A stretch of DNA of 64,000 nucleotides from positions 1 to 64,000 of the forward strand of contig NZ_JBHYMS010000005.1 of NCBI RefSeq assembly GCF_042743185.1, in the 5' to 3' direction. Each line of letters begins with the position of its first letter. The stretch's first letter is position 1. A model generated the notes under the pieces. That model worked only from the letters and a program-made list of their open reading frames with translations, was not told the origin of the DNA and did not search any database. The stretch is from Inquilinus sp042743185. GTDB taxonomy: Bacteria; Pseudomonadota; Alphaproteobacteria; DSM-16000; Inquilinaceae. Made by a program: the position numbers and the translations under genes. This document shows, one piece after another, positions 24,784-33,886 of this stretch.

Positions 24784-26361
24784 ATGAAGACCCCCTTCGG
24801 TTCCGACGATCGCGGCCCTCGGACCGGCCTCCGCCGGATGACGGCGGCGCTGCTGCTCGGCACGGCCTTGATCGGCGTGCCGGTCGGGGCTGTCCTGACC
24901 TTCGACCATCCGGCGGTGGCGCAGAACCAGACCGAGCCCCAGACCTCGATCGTTCCGGCCGCCCCCGGCTCCTTCGCCGGCCTGGTGCGCCAGGTGACGC
25001 CGGCCGTGGTCAATGTCTCGACCACCGAGCGTCCGTCGGCCTCGCAGATGGCCGACGAGGATGAGGGCGGCGGCCGGATGCGCCAGTTCCCGCCCGGCTC
25101 GCCCTTCGACGAGTTCTTCAAGCGCTTCTTCGACGAGCAGCAGCCCGGCCGCCGCGGCCCGCGCGGTGGCGGTGGCGGAGAGAGCGACCAGGTGATCCAT
25201 GGCGCCGGCTCCGGCTTCATCATCGACCCGGCCGGCTACATCGTCACCAACAACCACGTGGTGAAGGACGCCGACAACATCTCGGTCACCCTCAATGACG
25301 GCACCGTGATCCCGGCCAAGGTCGTGGGCACCGACGAGAAGACGGACCTCGCCCTGCTCAAGGTCGACACCGACAAGAAGCTGACCGCGGTCGAGTGGGG
25401 CGACAGCGACGCCGCCCAGGTCGGCGACTGGGTCGTGGCCGTCGGCAACCCGTTCGGCCTCGGCGGCAGCGTCACGGCGGGCATCGTCTCGGCCCGCGGC
25501 CGCGACCTGCATTCCGGCCCGTTCGACGACTTCCTGCAGATCGACGCGCCGATCAACCGCGGCAACTCGGGCGGCCCCAGCTTCGACACCAGCGGCAAGG
25601 TGATCGGCATCAACAGCGCGATCTATTCGCCCTCGGGCGGCTCGGTCGGCATCGGCTTCGCCATCCCGTCGAACCTGGCCAAGACCGTGATCGCCCAGAT
25701 CCGCGAGCACGGCAGCGTCCAGCGCGGCTGGCTCGGCGTGCAGATCCAGCAGGTGACGCCGGAGATGGCCGAGGCGCTCGGCCTCGACAAGGCCCGCGGC
25801 GCCCTCGTCGCCGACGTCCAGGACGACAGCCCCGCGTTGAAGGCCGGCCTGCACCAGGGCGACGTGATCACCTCCTATGACGGCAAGCCGGTGAGCCAGC
25901 TGTCGGATCTGCCCCGCCTGGTCGCCGACACCACCGCCGGCAAGACCGTGCCGGTCGAGGTGCTGCGCAACGGCAAGACCGAGACCGTTTCGGTCGAGAT
26001 CGCCAAGCTGCCGGCCTCGCAGGACAAGGTCGCCAGCGCCGAGGAGAACGGCCCGGCGGTCGACGACCAGCTCGGCCTGTCGCTCTCGGCCCTGACGCCG
26101 AAGGTGCGCCGCGAATTCAGCGTGCCGGACGAGGTCGAGGGCGTGCTCGTCACCGGCATCCGCGACGACGGTCCGGCGCGCGAGACCGGCGTCGGCCCCG
26201 GCGACGTCATCGTCCGGGTCGGCAGCGAGGCGGTGAAGACCCCGTCCGAGGTCGCCAGGCAGGTAAAGGCGGCCAAGGAGGCGGACCGCAACGCCGTGAT
26301 GCTGCTGATCAACCACCAGGGCGATCAGCGCTTCGTCGCGCTGAAGCTGCCGAAGGCCTGA
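24784..26361 (+). CDS. Periplasmic serine protease/chaperone, DegP/HtrA (Do) family
   Basis: The 525-residue trypsin-fold protease handles misfolded envelope proteins. The signal peptide covers residues 1-48 (basic start, LLLGTALIGVPVGAVL core, AVAQ end). The catalytic triad is His158 (NNHVVKD), Asp188 (KTDLALL) and Ser262 (RGNSGGPSF). An LA-loop-like F-D-E-F-F-K-R-F-F stretch is followed by a Gly/Arg-rich insert. Two PDZ domains lie at about 295-385 and 420-515. ATG 24784 has GGAG nine bases upstream; GTG at 24724 is less likely. It is monocistronic, ending at a strong terminator. Confidence 0.94.
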   Translation: MKTPFGSDDRGPRTGLRRMTAALLLGTALIGVPVGAVLTFDHPAVAQNQTEPQTSIVPAAPGSFAGLVRQVTPAVVNVSTTERPSASQMADEDEGGGRMRQFPPGSPFDEFFKRFFDEQQPGRRGPRGGGGGESDQVIHGAGSGFIIDPAGYIVTNNHVVKDADNISVTLNDGTVIPAKVVGTDEKTDLALLKVDTDKKLTAVEWGDSDAAQVGDWVVAVGNPFGLGGSVTAGIVSARGRDLHSGPFDDFLQIDAPINRGNSGGPSFDTSGKVIGINSAIYSPSGGSVGIGFAIPSNLAKTVIAQIREHGSVQRGWLGVQIQQVTPEMAEALGLDKARGALVADVQDDSPALKAGLHQGDVITSYDGKPVSQLSDLPRLVADTTAGKTVPVEVLRNGKTETVSVEIAKLPASQDKVASAEENGPAVDDQLGLSLSALTPKVRREFSVPDEVEGVLVTGIRDDGPARETGVGPGDVIVRVGSEAVKTPSEVARQVKAAKEADRNAVMLLINHQGDQRFVALKLPKA

Positions 26362-26395
26362 TCGGCACAACCCTCTTCGTTCTTCCCCTCGACTT

Positions 26396-26433
26396 CGGGC
26401 GCCGGATTCCCCTTTCCGGCGCCCGCTTTTTTT
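26396..26433 (+). terminator. Rho-independent terminator of degP-like gene
   Basis: CGGGCGCCGG at 26396-26405 pairs perfectly with CCGGCGCCCG at 26416-26425, followed by CTTTTTTT. It lies 34 bp after the stop codon at 26361. Confidence 0.95.
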
Positions 26434-26486
26434 GCCTTCATCCCGGGCGGGCCTCCCCGGGGAGGCGGCAAAGGCGGAGTCGGCCC

Positions 26487-28619
26487 TTGGATCGGATCGA
26501 GACCCTGCTCGCGGCGATGACGCTCGACGAGAAGATCGGCCAGCTCACCATGATGTCGTCGGCCCTGGCGATCACCGGGCCGGTGCTGCCGGGCGACGTC
26601 ACCGAGGGCATCCGCGCCGGCCGCATCGGCAGCCTGTTCAACCATTGGGGATCGGGGCGGGTGCGCGAGACCCAGCGAATGGCGGTGGAGGAGACGCGGC
26701 TGAAGATCCCGCTGCTCTTCGCCTTCGACGTCATCCACGGCCACCGCACCATCTTCCCGATCCCGCTGGCGGAGGCGGCGCTGTTCTCGCCCGAGCTGTG
26801 GGAGCGCACGGCGCGCGAGGCGGCGATGGAGGCGGCGGAGGACGGTCTGGACCTGGTGTTCTCGCCGATGCTCGACATCGCCCGCGATCCGCGCTGGGGC
26901 CGCATCTCCGAGGGGCCGGGGGAGGATCCCTGGCTCGCCAGCCGCATCGCCGAGGCCAAGGTCCGCGGCTACCAGACCGCCGACCTCACGGCACCCGATG
27001 CGGTGGCGGCCTGCGCCAAGCACTACCTCGCCTATGGCGCCGCGCTCGCCGGCCGCGACTACAACTCGGCCGACGTGTCGGACCGGGCGATCCGCGAGGT
27101 CTATCTGCCGCCCTTCGCCGCCGCCGTCGCCGCCGGGGCGGCCGCGGTGATGCCGGCCTTCAACGACGTCGCCGGCGTGCCGATGACGGCCAATGCCGTT
27201 CTGCTGCGCGGCACGCTGCTGGGCGAGCTCGGCTTCGAGGGCGCGGTGATCAGCGACTACAACGCGATCATGGAGCTGCTGGCCCATGGCGTCGCCGCCG
27301 ATGCGGTCGAGGCCGCGGCGCTGGCGCTGAAGGCCGGAATCGACATGGACATGATGAGCGGCGCCTACGCCGCCGGCCTGCCGACGGCGCTGCAGCGCGG
27401 CCTGGTCACACAGGATCAGATCGACGGCGCGGTCCGTCGCGTGCTGCGGCTGAAGCAGCGGCTCGGCCTGTTCGACGACCCGTATCGCCGTGTGGTCGCC
27501 GTGCCCGACGCCTTCCATGCGGCGGAGCGGCGGCGGCTGGCGCGCGAAACGGCGGCGAAGTCGATCGTGCTGCTGACCAACAAGGGCGTGCTGCCGCTGG
27601 CGCCGTCGGCCAAACGCATCGCCGTGATCGGCCCCTTGGCCGATGCGCGGTCGGAGATGCTCGGCTCCTGGGCCGGTGCCGGGCGGTGGGAGGAGGCGGT
27701 GACCATCCTCGAGGGCATCAAGGCGGCCCTGCCGCAGGCCGAGATCGCCTATGTCCCCGGCACCGAGATCGAGACCGGGGGCGACGCCGGCATCGCATCA
27801 GCGGTCGAGGCCGCGCGCGGCGCCGAGATCGTGCTGCTGTGCCTCGGCGAGGCGGCGATCATGAGCGGCGAGGCGGCCAGCCGGGCCCGCCCCGGGCTGC
27901 CGGGCCTGCAGCGCAACCTGGCCGAGGCGGTGCTCGACCTCGGCGTGCCGGTGGTGGCGCTCCTGACCTCCGGCCGGCCGCTGATGCTGCCCTGGCTGTT
28001 CGAGCGCGCGGCGGCGGTCGCCGCCACCTGGTTCCTCGGCCACGAGGCCGGCCACGCCGTCGCCGACGTGCTGACCGGCGCGGTCAACCCGTCCGGCCGG
28101 CTGCCGGTGACGTGGCCGCGCGATGTCGGCCAGGTGCCGATCTTCTTCGGCGAGCGCAACACCGGCCGCCCGACCGACCCGGACCAGCACTACACCAGCA
28201 AATACATCGACCTGCCGTCGACGCCGCAATTCCCCTTCGGCCACGGCCTGTCCTACAGCCGCTTCGCCCTCGGCGACCTGCGCATCTCCGCCCCGGTGCT
28301 GCGCCCGGGCGAGACGCTGACGGTCGAGGTCGCCGTAACCAACAGCGGCACGGTGGCGGGCGAGGAGACGGTGTTCCTGTTCACCCGCGACCCCGTCGCC
28401 AGCGTGGCCCGGCCGCTGCTGGAGCTGAAGGGCATGGCCAAGGCGGCGCTGGCCCCCGGCCAGAAGCAGCTGCTGCGCCTGCCGCTGGCGGCCGCGGCGC
28501 TGCAGTTCCCGGGCCTCGACCTGACGCCGGCGCTGGAGGCCGGCGACATCGAGATCCTGGTCGGCACCAAGGCCGAACGGCCCGAGCTGCTGTCGGCGAC
28601 GATCTGGGTCGAGGTCTGA
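26487..28619 (+). CDS. Glycoside hydrolase family 3, beta-glucosidase (BglX-like)
   Basis: The 710-residue GH3 enzyme hydrolyses beta-glucosides or related beta-glycosides with retention. Domain 1 (residues 1-320, TIM barrel) begins METLLAAMTLDEKIGQL-like (here DRIETLLAAMTLDEKIGQLT) and carries the nucleophile Asp257 in GAVISDYNAI. Domain 2 (about 350-560) and a C-terminal Fn3-like domain (about 610-705) follow. Translation starts at TTG 26487, supported by GGAG seven bases upstream. No signal peptide is present with this start, so the enzyme appears cytosolic although E. coli BglX is periplasmic. It is a single gene following a terminator. Confidence 0.93.
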   Translation: MDRIETLLAAMTLDEKIGQLTMMSSALAITGPVLPGDVTEGIRAGRIGSLFNHWGSGRVRETQRMAVEETRLKIPLLFAFDVIHGHRTIFPIPLAEAALFSPELWERTAREAAMEAAEDGLDLVFSPMLDIARDPRWGRISEGPGEDPWLASRIAEAKVRGYQTADLTAPDAVAACAKHYLAYGAALAGRDYNSADVSDRAIREVYLPPFAAAVAAGAAAVMPAFNDVAGVPMTANAVLLRGTLLGELGFEGAVISDYNAIMELLAHGVAADAVEAAALALKAGIDMDMMSGAYAAGLPTALQRGLVTQDQIDGAVRRVLRLKQRLGLFDDPYRRVVAVPDAFHAAERRRLARETAAKSIVLLTNKGVLPLAPSAKRIAVIGPLADARSEMLGSWAGAGRWEEAVTILEGIKAALPQAEIAYVPGTEIETGGDAGIASAVEAARGAEIVLLCLGEAAIMSGEAASRARPGLPGLQRNLAEAVLDLGVPVVALLTSGRPLMLPWLFERAAAVAATWFLGHEAGHAVADVLTGAVNPSGRLPVTWPRDVGQVPIFFGERNTGRPTDPDQHYTSKYIDLPSTPQFPFGHGLSYSRFALGDLRISAPVLRPGETLTVEVAVTNSGTVAGEETVFLFTRDPVASVARPLLELKGMAKAALAPGQKQLLRLPLAAAALQFPGLDLTPALEAGDIEILVGTKAERPELLSATIWVEV

Positions 28620-28625
28620 GATCTC

Positions 28626-28661
28626 GTAGGTTGGGTTCGCTGGCGCGAACCCAACCTACGA
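28626..28661. repeat. Intergenic palindromic repeat, family 1, copy D (single hairpin)
   Basis: GTAGGTTGGGTTCGC-tggc-GCGAACCCAACCTAC is a near-perfect single-hairpin version of the family 1 unit. It starts six bases after the GH3 stop codon and lies just before the Zur-type promoter region of the zinc-chaperone gene. Confidence 0.85.
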
Positions 28662-28723
28662 TGGACTGATTCCGCCCGACAGAACCGTCATCGCGAGCAC
28701 CGCCGCGTCTTGCTGCCTTGTTG

Positions 28724-28738
28724 TGTTATGATATAACA
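28724..28738 (+). promoter_or_regulatory. Zur-type zinc operator
   Basis: TGTTATGATATAACA is a palindrome matching the alphaproteobacterial Zur box (GTTATnnnATAAC core). It lies 40-54 bp before the ATG of the AztD-like gene in a locally A+T-rich stretch, where it would overlap the promoter. Zur-Zn repression with induction on zinc limitation is the expected mode. Confidence 0.8.
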
Positions 28739-28777
28739 TAAATTCAAATCACGAATTTCAGACGAGGCCGACCCGAT

Positions 28778-30106
28778 ATGACAGGAACCCGATTGTCCGC
28801 CGCCGCGGCGCTGCTGACCGCGCTGTCCGCCCATGCCGTTTCCGCCCATGACCATGCCGTGTCGCGTGGGCGCCTGGTCTTCGCCGATCACGAGAAGCCC
28901 GTCGTCAGCGTGCTCGATCTCGACACCGCGAAGGTGACCCACAGCTTCGAGGTGTCGAAGGCCGATCCGACGCTGATCGGAACCGAGGGCGGGCGCTTCG
29001 TCGTGATCCGCACGGGCGACGAATCCGGCACCATCCGGGTCCTGGACAGCGGCCTGTTCTACGAGTCCCACGAGGACCATTTCGACATCGAGAAGGGCGA
29101 GGTGAAGCTGCTCGACCTGACCCTCACCGGCGACAAGCCGTCCCATGTCGTGTCGGAGCAGGGCTGGCTGACCGTCTTCTACGACGGGCAGCGCCCCTGG
29201 CTCGGCGAGAGCGACCCGAAGGTGGTGGCGATCCGGCTCGACGCGCTGGACGACGACACCGTCGAGACCACCGTCTGGCCGGCGCCCGCACCGCAGCACG
29301 GCATCGCCGTGCCGCTCGGCGGCGACCGGTTCCTGGTCTCGGTGTCGAAAGAGGCCTATGCGAAGGGCGACGACAAGACGGTGTCGTCGCGGCCGAACGG
29401 CTTCCAGATCCTCGACAAGGCGCAGGGCTGGACCGCCGTCGCGTCCTTCAACGACACGGCGGACCCGGACCGCTCCTGCAAGGAGTTCCATGGCCATGCC
29501 GGGCTGCAGGACGTCCATGTCTTCGGCTGCAACGCCCGGATCGAAGGCGACGCCGCCAGCGACGGCGGCGTCCTGGTCGTAGGCCCGGGGCTGGATGGGG
29601 CGTGGGATGCGCGCAAGCTCGCCTATCCCGACGGCCGCCGCGCCAGCACGATCAAGGCCGGCCCGACGGGCCAGCACCTGGTCGCCAATTACGGCGGCGA
29701 CCAGGGGCGTCCCTTCGCCGCGCTGCTCAGGATCGATCCGAAGGCCGAGACGCTGACCGCCGAGGATGTGTTCCAGATCCCCGGCGGGCAGGCGGTCTGC
29801 CAATACGAGGTGACCGGCGACGGCAAGCGCGTCGTCAACCTGACCCAGGACGGCAAGCTGCGCGTCTACGAGATCGCGCCGGAGTGGAAGGCGGTGGCGG
29901 AGTTCGATGCCGTTCCGGCCTTCGATTGCGCCTGGGACGCGGCGACGCCGGCCCCGACCGTCGCCATCATCGGCAACAGCGCCTTCGTCAGCGACCCGGA
30001 GAACGGCCGCATCCGCGAATTCTACCTGAACAGCCTGAAGCAGGGCCTCGACATCCCGGTCGGCGGCAAGCCCTCCGCCATCGCCGGCGGCGGCAACGCC
30101 GGCTAA
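28778..30106 (+). CDS. AztD-like periplasmic zinc metallochaperone (beta-propeller)
   Basis: The 442-residue secreted protein resembles AztD, a beta-propeller zinc chaperone that loads the AztC solute-binding protein in Paracoccus. The signal peptide MTGTRLSAAAALLTALSAHA ends near residue 23. His-rich spots useful for zinc are HDHAVSRG at the mature N-terminus, ESHEDHFD near residue 90 and FHGHAGLQDVHVFGC near 235. Four Cys (two near 231/249, others near 348 and 384) may form disulfides. A Zur box precedes it. The partner transporter genes aztABC are not in the window, so the protein is a genomic orphan here. Its end overlaps the convergent AraC gene by four bases. Confidence 0.82.
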   Translation: MTGTRLSAAAALLTALSAHAVSAHDHAVSRGRLVFADHEKPVVSVLDLDTAKVTHSFEVSKADPTLIGTEGGRFVVIRTGDESGTIRVLDSGLFYESHEDHFDIEKGEVKLLDLTLTGDKPSHVVSEQGWLTVFYDGQRPWLGESDPKVVAIRLDALDDDTVETTVWPAPAPQHGIAVPLGGDRFLVSVSKEAYAKGDDKTVSSRPNGFQILDKAQGWTAVASFNDTADPDRSCKEFHGHAGLQDVHVFGCNARIEGDAASDGGVLVVGPGLDGAWDARKLAYPDGRRASTIKAGPTGQHLVANYGGDQGRPFAALLRIDPKAETLTAEDVFQIPGGQAVCQYEVTGDGKRVVNLTQDGKLRVYEIAPEWKAVAEFDAVPAFDCAWDAATPAPTVAIIGNSAFVSDPENGRIREFYLNSLKQGLDIPVGGKPSAIAGGGNAG

Positions 30107-31032
30107 GCCGGGGGCGGCGGGTCGGCCTCTGCCCCCCGGCCGGCCCGCACCGCCCCGGCATACATGCCGCTGCGCCGGAAGTCGCGCGGCCCGATGCCGT
30201 AGAAGCGGCGGAAGACCTTGGCGAAGTAGTTGGCGTCGTCGAAGCCGCAGCGCTGGGCGATCACCTTGACCGGCGCCTCCTCGATATGCAGCAGCCGCGC
30301 CGCCTCCTCCATGCGCAGGCGCAGCAGGTAGCGCGCCGGGGTCGTGCCCTCATGCGCGGCGAAGACCCGGCTGAAATGATAGCGGCTGTAGCCCGCGGCC
30401 TTGGCCATGCGGGCGACGTCGATCCGCTCGGCCGGCTGGCCGGCGCACAGCGACACGGCGCGCTCGATCGCCGCTGGCCGGGGCGAATCCGCCGGCATCT
30501 CGCCCCAGGGCAGCAGCTCCTCGGCCAGGCCCATCGCCGCGCCATAGGCGAGGGCGGAGGCGCGGGCCGGGCTGCCGGCCTCGCCCTGCAGCGCCGACAG
30601 GCAGGAGCCCGCCAGCCGCTCGACCGCGGCCTCCGGCAGCGTCACCACCGGGCCGTGCGCGGCCATGACCTCGCGCCAGACGCGCAGCACCTCGCGGCCG
30701 TTCAGGCACAGCCAGAAGAACTCCCATTCCGGGTTGCGGCCCAGCCAGTAGCGGTTGTCGTGCGGGAAGCGCAGCAGCATGGTCTGGCCCGGCCGCAGCT
30801 CCCAGCGCTTGCGCTCGACCCGCAGATGGCCGCGGCCGCCGATCGTGTGCTGCAGCAGCACGAAGGGCGCGTCGCCGCGCCTCAGCCCGTGCCAGTCGTA
30901 GCCGGGGTCGGTGCAGCGGTCGTAGCCGGCGCTGGTGACCATGGCGTGCAGCCGGTACCGGTCCTTCGGGAACACCACCGAGACCCCGCCCGGAGCGCGG
31001 TCGCGCAGCATCGACAGCATGGAATGCCCCAT
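30103..31032 (-). CDS. AraC-family transcriptional regulator (sugar-responsive)
   Basis: The 309-residue regulator has an N-terminal cupin-like sugar-sensing domain (about 15-140) with LLQHTIGGRGHLRVERKRWE and LRPGQTMLLRFPHDNRYWLG. The C-terminal double HTH (about 200-285) has ARMAKAAGYSRYHFSRVFAA in the first recognition unit and VKVIAQRCGFDDANYFAKVF in the second. It is divergent from the GH4 gene with 97 bp between starts, and should activate that operon when the substrate is present. GAGGAA lies 12 bases before ATG 31032; ATG 31020 is an alternative. Confidence 0.9.
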   Translation of the reverse strand: MGHSMLSMLRDRAPGGVSVVFPKDRYRLHAMVTSAGYDRCTDPGYDWHGLRRGDAPFVLLQHTIGGRGHLRVERKRWELRPGQTMLLRFPHDNRYWLGRNPEWEFFWLCLNGREVLRVWREVMAAHGPVVTLPEAAVERLAGSCLSALQGEAGSPARASALAYGAAMGLAEELLPWGEMPADSPRPAAIERAVSLCAGQPAERIDVARMAKAAGYSRYHFSRVFAAHEGTTPARYLLRLRMEEAARLLHIEEAPVKVIAQRCGFDDANYFAKVFRRFYGIGPRDFRRSGMYAGAVRAGRGAEADPPPPA

Positions 31033-31036
31033 GATC

Positions 31037-31092
31037 GCACGAAATTCCTCTTTCGCTGGTTTTCCCGGCCTCATAGACCATAGCACGAAACT
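31037..31092. promoter_or_regulatory. Direct-repeat operator candidate between AraC-type and GH4 genes
   Basis: GCACGAAATT (31037-31046) and GCACGAAACT (31083-31092) are nine-of-ten matching direct repeats, 46 bp apart, in the only intergenic space between the divergent genes. AraC-family proteins commonly bind such half-sites. The pair could support activation of the GH4 operon or looping. Confidence 0.5.
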
Positions 31093-31129
31093 GCTTGCCG
31101 AGGGGCCGGGCAGGCTCCGGGAGGATGCG

Positions 31130-32587
31130 ATGAAGGTTGCCGTGATCGGCGCGGGCAGCGTCGGCTTCACCCGGAAGCTGGTGCGCGACATGCTGAAGGT
31201 GCCGGAGCTGCAGGACACCGAATTCGCGCTGCACGACATCAGCGTCGACAATCTCGACATGGTGGCGCAGATCCTGCGCCGCGACATCGAGGCCAACCGC
31301 CTGCCAGCGAAGGTCACCACCTCGTTGGACCGGCGCCGGGCGCTGGCGGGCACGCGCTACGTCATCAGCTGCGTCCGCATCGGCGGCCTCAGCGCCTTCG
31401 CCGGCGACATCGAGATCCCGCTGAAATACGGCGTCGACCAATGCGTCGGCGACACCATCTGCGCCGGCGGCATCCTGTACGGCCAGCGGAACATCCCGCA
31501 GATCCTCGATTTCTGCCGCGACATCCGGGCGGAGGCGGAGGAGGGGGCGTGGTTCCTGAACTATGCCAACCCGATGGCGATGAACACCTGGGCCGCGATC
31601 GAGCATGGCGGCGTCGCCAACACAATCGGTCTGTGCCACGGCGTGCAGCATGGCTGGCACCAGATCGCCGAGGTGCTGGGCGCCGAGGATCCGCGCGAGG
31701 TCAACTATATCTGCGCCGGCATCAACCACCAGACCTGGTACATCGACATCCGCTTCCACGGCCGGAAGATCGAGGCGGCGGAGCTGCTGGAGGCGTTCGA
31801 GCGCCATCCGCGCTACAGCCAGGAGGAGAAGGTCCGGATCGACGTGCTGCGCCGCTTCGGCTGCTATTCGACCGAGAGCAACGGCCATCTCAGCGAATAC
31901 CTGCCCTGGTACCGGAAGCGGCCGGATGAGATCAACCGCTGGATCGACCTGTCGAACTGGATCAACGGCGAGACCGGCGGCTATCTGCGCCACTGCACCG
32001 AGCAGCGGAACTGGTTCGAGACCGACTTCCCGCGCTGGCTGTCCGAGGCCGGGGCGCCGCTCTCCGACTACCGCCGCTCCGACGAGCACGGCAGCTACAT
32101 CATCGAGGCGCTGGAGACCGGCCGGGTCTATCGCGGCCATTTCAACCGGCGCAACGAAGGACTGATCACCAACCTGCCGCAGGACTGCATCGTCGAGACG
32201 CCGGGCTTCGTCGACCGCTTCGGCCTGAACATGGCGGCGGGGCTGGATCTGCCGCTGGGCTGCGCCGCGACCTGCAGCGCTTCGGTCAACGTCCAGCGCA
32301 TGGCGGTGCAGGCGGCGGTCACCGGCGACCTCGACCTGCTGCGCCTGGCCGTGCTGCACGATCCGCTGGTCGGCGCCGTCTGCAACCCGGACGAGGTCTG
32401 GCAGATGGTGGACGAGCTGCTGGTGGCCCAGGCCGAATGGCTGCCGCAATACGCCCATGCCGTCGACGGCGCACGGCAGCGTCTGGCCCGCGGCGGCGTG
32501 GCGACGCGCGACTGGGGCGGCGCCGCCCGCCTGTCGGTGCGCAGCGTCGACCAGCTGCGCGAGGCCCGGGCCAAAGTCGCGAACTAG
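31130..32587 (+). CDS. Alpha-galactosidase/alpha-glucosidase, glycoside hydrolase family 4 (MelA-like)
   Basis: The 485-residue NAD+- and Mn2+-dependent hydrolase uses a redox-elimination mechanism and acts in the cytosol. The Rossmann motif VIGAGSVGFTRKL is at residues 5-17. The Mn-binding Cys169 and His are in IGLCHGVQHGW, Asn in NYANPMAMN, and YICAGINHQTWYI contains the catalytic-region His. MelA-type members prefer alpha-galactosides. GGGAGG lies five bases before the ATG. It heads an operon with a sugar-binding protein and two permeases under a divergent AraC regulator, so it likely cleaves the imported alpha-glycoside. Confidence 0.92.
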   Translation: MKVAVIGAGSVGFTRKLVRDMLKVPELQDTEFALHDISVDNLDMVAQILRRDIEANRLPAKVTTSLDRRRALAGTRYVISCVRIGGLSAFAGDIEIPLKYGVDQCVGDTICAGGILYGQRNIPQILDFCRDIRAEAEEGAWFLNYANPMAMNTWAAIEHGGVANTIGLCHGVQHGWHQIAEVLGAEDPREVNYICAGINHQTWYIDIRFHGRKIEAAELLEAFERHPRYSQEEKVRIDVLRRFGCYSTESNGHLSEYLPWYRKRPDEINRWIDLSNWINGETGGYLRHCTEQRNWFETDFPRWLSEAGAPLSDYRRSDEHGSYIIEALETGRVYRGHFNRRNEGLITNLPQDCIVETPGFVDRFGLNMAAGLDLPLGCAATCSASVNVQRMAVQAAVTGDLDLLRLAVLHDPLVGAVCNPDEVWQMVDELLVAQAEWLPQYAHAVDGARQRLARGGVATRDWGGAARLSVRSVDQLREARAKVAN

Positions 32588-32633
32588 CCGGGCGATCAAC
32601 GCCCCGGCGGAGCATCAATGAGGGGAGGCGACC

Positions 32634-33884
32634 ATGAGGTTGACGAAGATCGTGCTCGTGCTGGCGGGGCTGCTGCTGGCGCTGCCGGCCGTGGCCGAGC
32701 CGGTGACCCTGCGCTTCTGGGTGGCCTGGGACCCCGCCCAGCCCGACGCCAAGGCGATGCAGGCGCAGATCGCCGCCTTCGAGCAGGCGCATCCGGACAT
32801 CAGGATCGAGACCCAGAACATCGCCTTCGGCGCCCTGCACGACAAGCTGGTGACGGCGGTGGCCGGCGGCGACGCGCCCGACATCAGCTGGGGCCTGGCG
32901 GAATGGTTCGGCGAGCTGTACCGCATGGGCGCGCTGCTCGACCTCACGCCTTACGCCGCTGATTGGCCGGGGCGCGAGGGGATCCACCCCAATGTGATCG
33001 AGGCGCTGACCATCGACGGCAAGCTGATGGCGATGCCGCATTACCTCGGCATCCGGGCGCTGCTCTATCACGAGGAGATGCTCAAGAAGGCCGGGATCGC
33101 GGCGCCGCCGAAGACCTGGGACGAGCTGATCGCGGCGGCCGCCAAGGTCAAGGCGGCCACCGGGCAATACGGCTTCGGCATCGCCGGCACCGGCGTGCGG
33201 GCGCCGCAGGAGCTGATCATGTACCTGGCCCAGAACGACGTCGCCATCGCCCGGCGCCAGCCGGACGGCGGCTACAAGAACAGCTGGGCCGACGACCCGG
33301 CGGAGCTGGCGCGGGCGACCGAGGTCTTCGCCTTCTACCGCCGCCTGCTGGACGAGGGCGCGATGCAGCCCGAAGCCGCCGGCTGGGGCTGGGAGCAGGA
33401 GGACAGCAACTTCGCCCTCGGCAAATACGCCATGGCGGTCGACGGCGCCTGGATGCAGTCGCGCGCCCAGCAGAATCCCGAGAGCATGGCCGACGTCAAG
33501 GTGGCGCCGCCGCCGTACAGGCTGAAGCCGGCGACCTTCTTCGAGATCAATCCCTTCTTCCTCTACAAGTCGACGCAGCACCCGAAAGAGGTCTGGGCCT
33601 TTGCCGCCTTCATGACCGGCCGCGACTACCAGGCGGCGGGGCGCCCGACGACTTCGGTGCGCAAGGATGTGGTCAGCCCCGGCGTGTGGGGCGAGGGCTT
33701 CTCCTCCTTGGCGCCGACCGGCGTGGTCTTCCCGCCGGTGGCGCTGGGCCAGATCACCCGGGCGATGGAGGAATCGATCGGCCGGGTGCTGTTGAAGAAG
33801 GAGGACCCGGCCGAGGTCGCCGCCTGGCTCGGCAAGCAGGTCAACCGCGCCCTGCGCCAGTCCGGCGAGCTGAGCTCGTCCTAG
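32634..33884 (+). CDS. Sugar ABC transporter solute-binding protein (CUT1 family)
   Basis: The 416-residue extracellular receptor has a signal peptide (MRLTKIVLVLAGLLLALPAV, cleavage near residue 20). LRFWVAWDPAQPDAKAMQAQ then FEQAHPDIRIETQNI are typical of SBP_bac_1 oligosaccharide receptors. GDAPDISWGLAEWFGEL and the hinge segments near 130 and 260 complete the two lobes. It follows the GH4 gene by 46 bp and precedes two permeases. The ligand is inferred to be an alpha-galactoside or alpha-glucoside from the neighbour enzyme. Confidence 0.9.
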   Translation: MRLTKIVLVLAGLLLALPAVAEPVTLRFWVAWDPAQPDAKAMQAQIAAFEQAHPDIRIETQNIAFGALHDKLVTAVAGGDAPDISWGLAEWFGELYRMGALLDLTPYAADWPGREGIHPNVIEALTIDGKLMAMPHYLGIRALLYHEEMLKKAGIAAPPKTWDELIAAAAKVKAATGQYGFGIAGTGVRAPQELIMYLAQNDVAIARRQPDGGYKNSWADDPAELARATEVFAFYRRLLDEGAMQPEAAGWGWEQEDSNFALGKYAMAVDGAWMQSRAQQNPESMADVKVAPPPYRLKPATFFEINPFFLYKSTQHPKEVWAFAAFMTGRDYQAAGRPTTSVRKDVVSPGVWGEGFSSLAPTGVVFPPVALGQITRAMEESIGRVLLKKEDPAEVAAWLGKQVNRALRQSGELSSS

Positions 33885-33886
33885 GC

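Noticed and set aside
26487..28619. Upstream in-frame extension to give the GH3 enzyme a signal peptide
   Set aside because: The region before TTG 26487 contains the degP terminator 50 bp upstream and no hydrophobic coding segment in frame.
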